Source: Asterias rubens
Taxonomy: Eukaryota > Echinodermata > Asteroidea > Forcipulatida > Asteriidae
Length of the DNA: 64,000 bases
Direction: 5' to 3'
Assembly: GCF_902459465.1 (NCBI RefSeq)
Contig: NC_047065.1
Coordinates: forward strand, 496,001 to 560,000
Below the pieces are notes generated by a model. That model did not search any database. It worked only from the letters and a program-made list of their open reading frames with translations, and was not told the DNA's origin. Each line of letters begins with the position of its first letter. Position 1 is the stretch's first letter. Shown piece after piece: positions 1 through 34,900 of the stretch. The translations under genes and the position numbers were made by a program.

Positions 1-3
1 TAG

Positions 4-21959
<21,956 letters not shown>

Positions 21960-23092
21960 TACACTGGTTCTCTAAAAACACGGTGCCGCAATAACTCTAA
22001 ATACTTGACATTGAAAAGGCTTACTGATTAATTTTGTTACAACAAATAGAATATCTGATTTTATGGCTAAAAGTGCCTCAAATACTTCATTATATCATGA
22101 CTACTCGCAGCTAATATTTGTAACATCTTCAGCCCCTGTTCAAATACAATGGCTCGTTCTAAAATCAATGCTTTACCATTCTATCAAAAACTAAAATTTG
22201 CTTTTAGTGAAAACGTTGACTCCCAAATCTGTTCTGGCCTGGATTCGTTAATCAGGCCATCAGACAACTGTGCTTTGACCAATCAGGTAAGTGCTATTTT
22301 TGGGCGGGGCTTAGTGAGTAGCCTATTGTTGGACTGATTTTTGCTAAGATACTGTTTTGGTGGCCTAAAGTTATGAGTGTTTTGTTTGGTCATAGTATCA
22401 TTTTTGTTTCTAACCTAGCAGGATTTCTAGCTAACGGAAGAAATGTCTGTTTTGTTTTCTTTTGGCTTTTCATATAATCAAGTATCAAGTTCTTCTCATC
22501 TTCTTCTGATTTATGTTCTTTCTTTGCCTTGAAAAATCTGTTAAAATCATTTTATAAAAAGCCATGTGTAGGTCAGTTATTGTACTAAAAATTGAAACTG
22601 TTCCAGTTTTCTCACAGACCTTCTTGCATGCCTGTAAGACATATTGTAAGACGTATTGTACTTGACATATTTTCTGTTTTAATGCAGTTTATGCAAATCC
22701 AAGTGTTTGAGAATCCACAACAAATATTTTTTGAATACTTTATGACAGGTTTTGTTCAAACAGTGAAATGTACGTCCATATTTTAATAGATAGATAATAG
22801 ATTAGATTTCTTTAAAGATGTTTACAAATGTTTAAAAAAGCAAAATTTTATTTTGAAGGACAGTTTGTCCACAAAAAAAATAAATGAAATGTACACATTC
22901 TCTTGAGATTGTGAATTAAGACGATGTTTACGTACTTCAGAATCATTCAGGCTCAGATAATATTTTGTTTGAGCACCAATAAGTAACTTTGTAATGCATA
23001 CTTAAAGAACCTCCAAAATAGTGAATAATAATTTCCATTTTTACACCTTCTTTGGTATTGTCGCATCATCTATATTTTGAGGTTATGGCAAG

Positions 23093-23956
23093 TATTTCCT
23101 GATCTTAGTTTATACCTCAATTTGTATTTCCTGATCTTAGTTTATACCTCAATTTGTATTTCCTGATCTTAGTTTATACCTCAATTTGTATTTCCTGATC
23201 TTAGTTTATACCTCAATTTGTATTTCCTGATCTTAGTTTATACCTCAATTTGTATTTCCTGATCTTAGTTTATACCTCAATTTGTATTTCCTGATCTTAG
23301 TTTATACCTCAATTTGTATTTCCTGATCTTAGTTTATACCTCAATTTGTATTTCCTGATCTTAGTTTATACCTCAATTTGTATTTCCTGATCTTAGTTTA
23401 TACCTCAATTTGTATTTCCTGATCTTAGTTTATACCTCAATTTGTATTTCCTGATCTTAGTTTATACCTCAATTTGTATTTCCTGATCTTAGTTTATACC
23501 TCAATTTGTATTTCCTGATCTTAGTTTATACCTCAATTTGTATTTCCTGATCTTAGTTTATACCTCAATTTGTATTTCCTGATCTTAGTTTATACCTCAA
23601 TTTGTATTTCCTGATCTTAGTTTATACCTCAATTTGTATTTCCTGATCTTAGTTTATACCTCAATTTGTATTTCCTGATCTTAGTTTATACCTCAATTTG
23701 TATTTCCTGATCTTAGTTTATACCTCAATTTGTATTTCCTGATCTTAGTTTATACCTCAATTTGTATTTCCTGATCTTAGTTTATACCTCAATTTGTATT
23801 TCCTGATCTTAGTTTATACCTCAATTTGTATTTCCTGATCTTAGTTTATACCTCAATTTGTATTTCCTGATCTTAGTTTATACCTCAATTTGTATTTCCT
23901 GATCTTAGTTTATACCTCAATTTGTATTTCCTGATCTTAGTTTATACCTCAATTTG
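23093..23956 (+). repeat. 32-bp minisatellite, 27 copies
   Basis: Twenty-seven back-to-back units beginning TATTTCCTGATCTTAG; the copies read as identical. 27 x 32 = 864 bp exactly. The unit has no significant ORF or palindrome. Confidence 0.97.
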
Positions 23957-24340
23957 TGTGTACGAGACATACCTACTTTACCTCAAAAGTTTTTAAGAGG
24001 TGGCAGTATTTTTAGGAGAATACAATTTTTTGAAATCTGTGTATGTAAACCTGTGTCAAACATATTTTGTTTTAGTTGAAGAAGTTGAGTGAAGCAGTCT
24101 TGGGCAAAGTGGCAAGCTCCTGTGGTTGAGTCTTCAAAATGTCAAGTGTTCCAGGAAAGATACCAGTCAGAAAGGGCTTCATGTCTTCAACCATAACTCC
24201 ATGTGAGGGTACAGACAGTAAACATTGAATATGGCAAATCAAGAAAGACTTTGTAATGCATAGAAGCTCAAAATGATTCCCATCTAATGAAAAGTCTTCT
24301 TTGTGAAATCAAGCTATGCTGTTTGACCGCACCCTGGGTT

Positions 24341-24500
24341 CAACTCCATAGAGCTGCTTAAGCAGAAAATGATACTTAACAAATGTTTGCCTTGCAGAAA
24401 TGAGCAAATTGTATATGTGACAGTTTGGCTGATATGCACAATTGTATTGTGCTTAGCTCATTTTTGGGCTGATTCAGCTTTATGACATTGTCCCCAGGGC
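24341..24500. repeat. GCTTAAGCAG-type MITE copy
   Basis: Left end CCATAGAGCTGCTTAAGCAG, right end with inverted GCTGATTCAGCTTTATGAC; diverged interior. Confidence 0.5.
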
Positions 24501-25332
24501 TTAATATAATTGGAGAGAGACAAACAAATCATATCAACAGACACACCTTTTTAACTTTTTAATTTTTATTTATTTGTTTAACTTAATTTCCCCCATCAAC
24601 CCCAGATATTGGCTGTGAAATGTGTCGCGCCCCCCCCCAAAAAAAAAACACCTTAATTTTGTTATTGGAAAAAAATAATATTGGCCTACTAAGAGATCAG
24701 TGAAATACTTGAACCCACTAATATTACCCAAAAGTTTGTCCAAATTTTATTTTGTGGTTTTCTTCAACCCTGTTTACACTTTTTTTTCCAGTTTTGATTA
24801 ATTTGTCCTTTAATGATTTGTTATCATTATCATTTAAAAAAAAGTATGAAATTTATTTTATTTTAATTACTTTAAATTAAAAAACAATATTTAGTTTTTG
24901 ATACAAAATGCAAAAGAAATTAATTTTTTTTTTTTTGACTGACAGGCGCAAAAGTGTCATTATTGAAATTTCCAGTGCAATTTAAGCAAACTTATTATGC
25001 ATCACCCGTGTTAAATGTCTTGTTTAACTTATCTTCTGAAAATGTGTTTTTCCTTTGTAGCAAAGGACAGAAAAGGTCCAAAGAGACATTAAAGCAATTT
25101 GCCTCGACATAGAAGTCATGATTCACCTACCATGAAACCACAAAGGTATTTCACACAAAAAACTAACGCAAGTTAACCCCAAAAAGATTTTGTTTTTTGT
25201 TTTTGATTAATTTTGATTTTTGTTTAAACCATAGAAATTGAACAGGGAATTTGCTGACTGCATCAGAGGATATTTTTTGTTGGCAGCCATTTTTGTTTGT
25301 ATGGCAAAATGAAGCAGTCCCATGTGTCATTA

Positions 25333-25508
25333 CAGGGCCTTTCTTTGGCTTGTGCTCTGCTCCAGTTCAGGCTCTGCTCGCTGTATGAGCAGGAAGCGCA
25401 GCGAATATAAACTAGCCTATACATTTTTGGAGCAGCGTGTATTTTGCACGCGATGGATTAAACAGCAGCTGGAGCCGGAGCCAAGCCGAGGTTTGAGAAA
25501 GGCCCCTG
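25333..25508. mobile_element. MITE-like element with CAGGGCC ends
   Basis: Begins CAGGGCCTTTCTTTGGC and ends with the inverted form GAGAAAGGCCCCTG; about 176 bp, no credible ORF. Confidence 0.55.
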
Positions 25509-25539
25509 GTAAGGTCTGCCATAGGCTTATGTCACCATG

Positions 25540-25720
25540 GCCAAATTTCATAAAGCTGTTAAGCAGAAAATACTACAAATTTCTTAGCTAAGCAAAATTG
25601 AGTGGGGCACCAGTGACAACAATGTACATGTGTTGTGTAAACTTAAAATAATTTTGGCTGGTAACCTGTTTCTGTTAAGCAAGTTTGTTGTGCTTACAGT
25701 CTTTATGAAACTGGGCCCTG
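25540..25720. mobile_element. GCTTAAGCAG-type MITE copy
   Basis: Left end GGCCAAATTTCATAAAGCTG, right end its inverted relative (CTTTATGAAACTGGGCCC). About 180 bp, non-coding. Confidence 0.65.
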
Positions 25721-25935
25721 ATGTTGATATTTCTATTATTTTGCTAACATGACAATACACTAAGGAGACATGAATGAATAAGATGCACAGCATCTTCCTT
25801 GATGCATTTCTATGTTACCAATTTTGTATTGAGAAGACACGGGTGATGCATTTTTAATGAGAGTCACTCTTCGAGTGAAAAGATGATATTTTACCCCCAT
25901 TTTCCTATGAACTACCCCCATATTTTTGGGGGGTT

Positions 25936-28900
25936 TTACTGGTTAAAAGAAGTTTTTGATGGATCAGCCACAGAAGATGGAGGTGGTATTTTATGGTCAT
26001 TATTACTATGATCATCAGGCGATTGTCTACTCCTAAATCTGGCATGTTTGGCTCTCTCTAAGAACTGCTGCCTTCTGGTCTTCCTGTCCCCATCCAAGCG
26101 TAGACATAAGGAGCTTGATGAGGTTGAACCTGGATGCTTCCTGCCTTGTGAGCTTGAGAAACCATTTGGTTTATCAGGCAAGATGAATGTCACACTCTTC
26201 CTAGGTCTTTCAAATCTGAACTTCAATTCTGGTTTTGTCGTCGTCACAGAACCTTTGTTGTTTGAGTTCAGCTGTTGCATGAGCTCTTCAGAGTTGGCCG
26301 ATGCTTGAAAGTGGAATACCTTCCCTGGTTCCTCTTCATCAATTCCTTTGTTGTTTGAATTCAGTTGCAAAATGAGTTCCCTTTGGAGTGTTTGTTGCTT
26401 GTCGGTTTGCTGTTTTGACGGGATATTCTTAATACTGACTTCTTCCTTTGCCAAGTCGATCGCTTTGGTCTCCTGCTTCCGGGCTTGTTCTTCGATCATT
26501 TTCATCGTCAACGAGATGTTATTCATGTCCTTCTGGAGCATCTCACCATCATCGTCATCCTCAAGCTCAATGCCTCGAAGTTGTAACCTTGCCAGTCTGG
26601 CACGATCCTTTGCCTCATTTCTCCTTTTTTGTCTTGACTTCGCCAAATCATGTCTGTTTACGGTGAGATGTGGGCTGCTTGGTCTTACATGGCTACTTCT
26701 CCCACAATTCACTGCATCACCTCCTTCCTCGACGAGTGGAGCTACTTGGAAAGTTACTCTCCCATTTGGTCGGACATATCTGAAGGTCATTTCCCTGGGA
26801 AGAACCAAGGGAGCTCGTGGGCCATCCAAATTTCTTGCCTCACCACTGTCTCTTCGAGGAACATTGTTTAAGGTAGAGGCACCGGAGGTGGATAATCCTG
26901 AGGAAAATGATGAAGTGTTTGTGCTGTCTTTATCATTCGAGTTAAATTGAGATGATGAATTCCCTGGTTTTCCATTATTTGATTTATCAGCTGTGGTCGA
27001 AGATGTTGGATGAGCAGGAAGAGGTTTATTATCATCATCGTCATCATCTATACCACTGTCATCATCATCATCATCATGAGGTTCAATATGTCTGTTTTGG
27101 AATCTGGCTTCTTTAGCCCGTGTGAAGAACTGCTCCCTGCGTTTGGGTCTCTCCTCATTCTTGGTCTGAGTTGAAGACGTATGGTTGCTCTGCTCACCAG
27201 ACTCTGTATGCTCATGAGGGACACTAAATGTCACGCTCTTCTTAGGTCTAGCAAACCTGAACTTCATCTCCGGCTTTTTCGCCTCCGACCCTTTGCCATT
27301 AGAGTTCAGTTGAAGCATTATTTCTCTCTGAAGAGTCTCTTGTTTTATTTTGCTGCTCTTACTGACTTCAAGATGTTGTAATTGGCTTAGAAGGTCTGCG
27401 TCATCACTTGAGTTCGGGAGTTTATTTTCTGTTCCAGTGCTAGACCCATGATCAGATTGATATTCTGCATCTTTTTTGTTGGAATTCAATTCTGCCAAGG
27501 ATGAAATCTTTTGGTTGAGATCAGCAAATTTACTTTTTTCAGGTATGTCCGTGTTGGGTGAGGGCGTTTCTACAGTGTTCGTTAATGGTGTCTGTGTCTT
27601 TAAAGAAACCTCCTTTGTATTGTCTAGAGTCGCCTCATTATCTTCCTCTACCTTAACTTCAATGCCGCGTTGTTGAAACCTTGCTTGTTTGGTATGTTCA
27701 AATGCTTGCTCTCTCCTTTCCTGTCGTGATTTATCCATGCGAGCTTTTAAATTCTGCAGTGATCTACTCATTGAAGTTAGTCCATACTTCATTTCACTGC
27801 TGGGTGGTTTGCTATCTTCTTCACAGCAGAGTGGGGCAACAATGAAAGTTACTTTCTTCGCTGGCCTCGCAGCAGCAACATCTAGTTCACTTTCCAAAGC
27901 CTCTGAACTTGGTCGGCTTGGATTCTGTTCAGGTTTGAATATGACATTGCTAGCTTCACTGACCATCAAGTTGTCAAGACAAGAATGGAGTGCTACATCA
28001 GGAGTTGCTGGTTGTTTTGTAGGATTGGTTGTCCTTGCTTCTGTTTCTGTGAGGCTTGTCCTCATGAAAACTTCACAGAGTAATCTTTGTTCAAGTTCTT
28101 TCTCATGTTCAAGTTGAATGTTCCTGATGCGAGATCTAGTTGTCTTGGCTCGTTCTACTGCCTGTGCTCTTTGTTTCACTCGAGCCTTGATCGATCGCAT
28201 ACTCTTCCTTAACGACAAACAACCAGACTGCTCTAAGACATTACTCTCTGCATTTCTTTGGTGAGCCATATCATAGGGAAGTCGCTTAGTTGGTCTGAGA
28301 TATCTGAAATTCAGTTCTTTTCTAGATGCTCTGGAACCTTTCCCATGTGTGTTAAGCATCAATGTTGACAGTGATGGAAGTGGGTGGTTGTTACTTGCAT
28401 CTAATTGGGATGCCTCACTGATGTCGGAAGACTCCATAAGTTTCACCAGTTCATCTGTACTTGGACAGGTTTCAATAGCTTTGGGAGCAGATGAGATAAG
28501 AACTGATGAATCTTGAACTTTTGTCTCATAAACGTTCTGTTCAGGAGCAGTTCCAAGAAACTGAACTTTTTTATTTTCTTGGTTAATGCTACCCTCAACT
28601 TTTGCCCTCTCTTGTGTCGTGTTTGAAGCGGTCATGTCACTGTTACAATAAGTTGTTTTTTCACAGGTACGTGTACGGGTGGTGTCCAACTCTTCACATG
28701 TGTTTTTTTCATTGTCACTTTCAAACGTTGCATCCTCTTCTTTCATCGGTGGTTTGATTAAATCACCATGGCAATAAGATGGTATATCATTTATGACAGT
28801 AGTGTTGAAGTCAGACTTTTCATTTATCATCTTCTCATCGTCTGCCTCGCCACTCACTTCATCTAGAATCACAGATGATTTAATGTTTTCACTCTGTTGA

Positions 28901-31900
28901 TCAGAAGTTTCTCCGAAGAGGGTCGTGCTCAGGTCAGAATGGTCAGGTGTTACTTTTTCATTGTCAACTTCAACACAAGCCCCTTTTAGTTTCATCGCAG
29001 TCTCACCATAGCATTGAGATGGTTTTCCAATCATGGTAGGTGTGTTCGAGTCATGCTTTTCACTTATTTGCTCTTTGTCAACTCCAACACTAGTTTCCTC
29101 TTCTATGGTTGGAAGTGTTTTCTTGTAAGGATGTTGATAGCGTGTGTTCTTATTGAAGATGGTGGTTGTACTGAAGTTAGACACCTTACACGGTGCTTCC
29201 ATGCTGTCCTTGTTTATACTTGCTTTGTCTTCTGCAATCTGTGAGGCGATGCATCCACCCTGGTGAGGAAGTATTTCTTCATCAGAGACGATGGTGTTCG
29301 ATTTAGTCTCATCACATACTGTCACCTCGAGACTCCCTTCATTAATCATCTCTGAGGTTGTGATGTTGCCATCGTGATAAGACACATCTTTAAGGAGTTT
29401 TGTGGTGTTTAAGCCAGAGTCCTCTGCCTTGTTCTGCTCATTCTGCAAGATTTTCTCATTCTCATCACTGATCTTGAAACTTTTCAGTTTTTCTATCAAG
29501 TCATCTAAGTCTTCCATGATTTGTGATGTTATTTTCTCCTCGTTAGAACATTGAAGTTGGATGGGTGTTTCTTTGGTGGTGTTTGAGTCAGGCTCGTTCA
29601 CTTTCCCCTGCTCAGTCGATAAGTCGCACTTGTTCTCATCACTGATCTTAAAACTTTTCAGTTTTTCTATCAAGTCATTCAAGTCTTCAATACTTTGTGA
29701 TGTTTTTTTCTCTTCACCAGAACATTGATGTTGGATTGGTGTTTCTTGGTTGGTGATTGAGTCAGTCTCATCCTGCTCAGTCTGTAAGTCGCACCCATCC
29801 TTAGGGATCCTCCAAGCTTTAAAATTTTTTGCAAAGTCCTCCTCGTCCGATGTTATTTTCTTTTTGGCAGAACATTGAAGTTGGATGGGTGTTTCTTGGG
29901 TGGTGTCTGAGCCAGGCTTATTCACTTTTCCCTGCTTAGTCTCTTTTCCCTGCTTAGTCTGTAACTCATACTCATTCTCCTCACTGATATTGAAACTTTT
30001 CAATGTTTCTATCAGGTCATCTAGATCTTCCATACTTTGTGATGTTATTTTCTCCTTGTTAGAACATTGAAGCTTGATGGGTGTTTCTTGGGCGGTGTTA
30101 GAGTCAGGCTTATTCGCTTTTCCCTGCTGTGTCTTTAACTCACACTTATTCTCATCACTGATCTTCCAACTTGTCAGTTTGTCTATCAGGTCATCTAGAT
30201 CTTCTATATTTTGTGATGTTATTTTCTCTTTATTAGAACAGTGATGTTGGGTAGGTGTTTCTTGGCCGGTGTTAGAGTCAGGCTCGTTCACTTTTCCCTG
30301 CTTAGTCTGTAAGTAACACTCATTCTCCTCACTGATCTTAAAACTGTTCAGTTTTCTTATCAGGTCGTCCCAATCTTCTATACTTTGTGATGTTATTTTC
30401 TCCTTGTTAGAACATTGATGTTGGATGGGTGTTTCTCTTGTGGTGATTGAGTCAGTCTCATTTACTCTTCCCTGCTCAGTCTGTAAGTCGCACCCATCCT
30501 TAGGGATCCTCCAAGCTTTAAATTTTCTTACAAAGTCCTCATCTTCCGATGTTTTAGTATCCTCCTTGTCTTTTACTGATGTTCTTTGTCCATCCACAGT
30601 TGTTATGGACGTGGTCTTCCATTCCTTGATGTGAGCTTCATCACATGTACTTTTGTTGACGACGTTACCAGAGATGTGATGTTGGCTTGGTGATTCTCCA
30701 TTGCTTCTGGTTACATTTGATTCAGGCTCAGTTGCTTTGTTGTGGTCATTTTCATTCTCAGTAATATGCAAACCTTTAATCTTTCTAGCAAGTTCTTCAT
30801 CGTCCGTCCTTCCATTTTCTTCTTCTTTTGTTGCTGATTTTCGAATCCTTTCCATGGAAAATACTTCAGCACAGTCACTCTTGTCAATGTTACCAGAGTT
30901 GCAGTGTTGGGTGAATGTTTCGCTGGTGATTTTGACAGTGTTTAAGTCAGACTCAATTGCTTTTATATTCTGTGTGGTTTTTGAGTCAAACTTTTCGGTC
31001 ATATGTACTTGTTTCAGTTTCTCAACAAGGTCATCTTCATCAGCCATTCCTCTCTTCTCTTCTGTTTTCATCAATGTAGTCTGCCCTTCCTTGGCACATT
31101 TGTCAGATGCTATCTCATTGATTGGGTTACTGGGAGCGATGTTGCCAGAGTCGTGATGTTCGCTTAGTGAGTCTCTGGTGGTGATCAAGTCAGGCTCATT
31201 TACTCTTTCCTGCTTAGCCTGTTCGTAGGTCTGCTTCACTTCACTGCTCGATGATGTTGTTGGAATACTATCATATTTAGTGCAATTATCCATTGCCTTC
31301 TCCCGCCATTGCCTAAGGATATCCTCAACCAGCTTGGATCCAGTTGATGGAGCTGAGGCAGTAGTAAAGTAAATGGGTGGACACAATAGCCAGAGTGCTT
31401 GACTCAACTTGCTGTAGTATGGACGATGTTTGAGTCTGCAATCCGCAATCCTTCGCAGCAGATTTCGTTTTGCTCTCAGTAATCGTGAATATCTGCGAGG
31501 ATGTCTAGGAATTGTAGTACGAGATTGTGCTTTGGAGTTCAACAGATCAGCCATTGGTACCGTTAGAGCATCCCCACCCTGACTGACTTCCACAGGTCCT
31601 CTGTTAGGTGAAGGGAGTGGTGGTGGATGTGGTATTGCAGATGGTATGTGTGCCATGTTAGATGCTGGTGTTGCCAAAGAGGTTGATGTTTTTACTTTCA
31701 CTGTGGATGCAGATGATGATGCAGCATGAGGATCTGCTTTTCCCTGCCACTCCATGTCAGAAACATTCAGCTTGTCACAGGGTGAAGTTTTGTGAAGAGG
31801 TTGGCGAATAAAGACATGGTCCTGCTCAATGTGGAATCCTGTACTATCCCATCCTCCACGTATCTTCAAGATCCGCTCCCATTCCATGGTCTCAGCTGGC

Positions 31901-34900
31901 CGCAAATCAACATCCATTTCCTCATCGGCTTTCTTCAAACCATCAACCTCATTTGTGTCCATGGAAACAACTTCTTCATCAATTTCCATGTTTTCATCTC
32001 CATCTTCTTCGATCTCCATGGTTTCCTCCACATCTGTTTCATTAGTTTCCATGTCAACCGACTTACCAAGGAAAAAATCACAGAATGAGTTGAAGAGATG
32101 ACTTCTCTTCTGGCCCCACCCATTGTTAGAGTTGTTCAGGTTTGGAGATGGGCGACTGGCTTGTGCAGCTCCGGTTTCTGGGATAAGAAAGAACAAATGA
32201 ATTTTCGAAATCAGTTAAAATTATCTAAGTGGTGTTTGAAGCTTTTTGAATGGTGTGAAGGATAAGAATAAACTATAAATATGAGTAAACTTGCGGGTAC
32301 AACCATGTAACAATTCTCTTTTTGGGGAGAAATGGCTCTGAAAAGAGCCTGTCTTGACGTTTCGAACAGTATACCCTGCTTGACATGTCTTCAGGAGCTT
32401 ATACTTACATTATCTAGTCAAAGGAACTTTGATTGTGAAAACCTTTAATATTGTTCGAACCTGTTTTAACCTGAATTAATTAATTGAGCTGCTGGGTTAA
32501 GGGGTGCATTAATTCCTATTGGACTGTTTTATAAGGTTTGTTTTCAAGTTTTGAGTCAGTGTTTCTGACTACTTGAGGGATGGTGGAACTTTGGTGAGAT
32601 TGAAATTAAGTAATCTTCTACACCGTCATTCTAGATAAATATGGACCATGAAACTTATGCACGGTGTGAATCTGTTTAATAATGCTGCAACGTGATGACA
32701 GTAATTGTCTGAAAATTCACTTGCATATAATTCACAACATATTCTATTAAAAACGAAGAAAATTGCAAACTTTTCGCGTTCATAAAGTGAGCTTGCCGAA
32801 AAAATGTTACAAAGATGTGATGATTTATATCATCAAATCGTTCAAAATCAAAGTAAAATTGAGAATAGGCCTTATTAATACCTAAACTTCGGCTCACTAT
32901 ACTACTCTAGTAGTCTTATTTCAAGCTTAGGCTAAAACATGAAACAACAGGGAAAACAATGCTTCAGAAGTGACCGACAAAACCACGAGGTGTGACGGAT
33001 TTCAGGGGGATTGTAAAACAACAAGAATAATATATGCTTTGAGAGTAGCATTGTTTTAGTGAGCTCAGTGGCCTTGCTTGGAGGTGGGGGCAATGACGCA
33101 AGAACCACAGACGGATTTTGTTTCAAGGGGCTTATTGATAAATATGTCTTAAGTGTGCGTTTATGTGTATAAATTTTTTATGATATCCATCTTGAAATAT
33201 AAGTGTGAGGATTGTGACTTATATATAATCCAACAGTTATGTATTATTATCTCAAAACAATTAAAGTTTTTACAAAGATAAAATGAGTGAAGATGCGCCA
33301 TCATCTAAGCCTTGTGTGAAATATAGTTCACATCTTTAAACGAGTCCAAATTCGAGAGTGATTTTTTACGGTAAAACCATTTTGTTACTACGATCTCTTC
33401 TGAGTAGTGGTTGCTCAGAGAAGTGCCGCTTTGCATTGGACGTTTCGACTAGAATGCTCTGGACGTATTCAAATTAAAACAAAACATCTTTTGATGACAG
33501 TTTTATACTTTTGTTTTAACCTTGACAGCCCCTGTACAACTTGTAACTATTGTGTATGTCTAAAGATTTAAAATAAATAAATAAATAAATATAATCTTGT
33601 ACGGGGTTTCAGACATTGGCCGGTGAAGTTGGTTTGCAGTAACACCATGTGTGTATCTACTTGCTCTGGTACGGGGTTTCAGACATTGGCCGGTGAAGTT
33701 GGTTTGCAGTAACACCATGTGTGTATCTACTTGCTCTTTTGGGATTTGTCTTACTTTATATTTTACTACGGTGGAGTGTTTTTTTTCGGTTCGGGAGACT
33801 GCTCAGTTTTGAAAAGAACTTTCCTGTTTATTAACTGCTACCTGGGCGGAAGATAGTAAATCGGTCGGGCTACCATACATTCGCTTAGGATCGTGGGGAA
33901 TTCCTTTATTGTGCAGATGAGTGAGTTAGGCCTACTTAATTGGTTTCAATGTCGACTATTCATATCAATCTAATCTTGTTCAATAATCACATGGAAAACT
34001 CGAACTGCAAATCTCTCAAAATGATGCTGTTTGTTTGAAATTACCCTCAACAATTTTTTGTTTTAACACTAACAGTGTTCTGTAATTGGTGAGAAGCGAT
34101 TTATAAAACAAAACACAAATTTGCCTCTGGAAATATAGCAAGACAAACTGTCTGCCATTTTGTGAAGTAAAAAATTTGTTTCAACGAAAAGCGACACCGT
34201 GTTATGGGAAATGACATTTCAAGGGATAATGTGTGCGTGTGTGTGTGTGTGTGTGAATTATTATGTTCTACGTTTTAATTGTATTTCCAACTTTATTCAT
34301 TTCATAACAATGTTTGTATTGCCCAAAGCGCCCATCCGAAGGCAATGTACCTCATGGGCTTTATTAACAATGTGTGCGCTACGTAAAATTGTGTTTCCCA
34401 GCAGATTCATAGTTCATGTACATTCGTATTTTTTTTATTTCCCAGAACTATTATCAGTCAAGATATAAACACTTTAAAAACGCTGAGAATTTGAAAAGCT
34501 TTTTCAGGTAAGTTGAGATTGTTAAAAGTTAAGACTTGTTTTCGCTACTGTTTTAAAAACCCAAAATAGCAGATCTGAGTGGACGGACCAAGTGATGCTT
34601 GGACTCCCAACTTTACTATCTAACAATGAAGCCCCCCCCCCCCCCCATCCCATACCAAATTGTTTCGGGGAATGAACTTGTGCCGCAGATAAATCATCGC
34701 ATTCGGTCAACGTAAATGGTTTATTAGTCTGTTTTTCCACAAGACTGGAAAGAAGTGTTTATAACATATCGGCGCTTGAGTAAAAATGAAAATGTAAAAT
34801 ATTCTTTTCCCCCTAGTAGGCCTATTACAATTTAACATCTTTTTAGAAAAGAAAAAAAAGGTCCATCAAAATTAAGTTTAACAACCTTAATTCAACCGTA

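Larger units (their letters stand above)
21960..25935. other. Intergenic region with repeats
   Basis: Between the SRCR stop and the stop of the minus-strand giant gene; the two genes converge here. It should hold both 3' UTRs. I see no further exon I can support. Repeats within it are listed separately. Confidence 0.6.

Noticed and set aside
23093..23956. CRISPR-like direct repeat array
   Set aside because: Units are directly tandem with no unique spacers, and the DNA is clearly eukaryotic; it is a minisatellite.
24077..24165. Short exon-like stretch after TTGTTTTAG, and a 36-residue minus-strand ORF (MKPFLTGIFPG...)
   Set aside because: No partner exon, domain or donor could be found on either strand; left unannotated.
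31792..32123. ORFs overlapping the giant exon in other frames
   Set aside because: They are shadows of the Glu/Asp/Met-repeat codons of the minus-strand gene.
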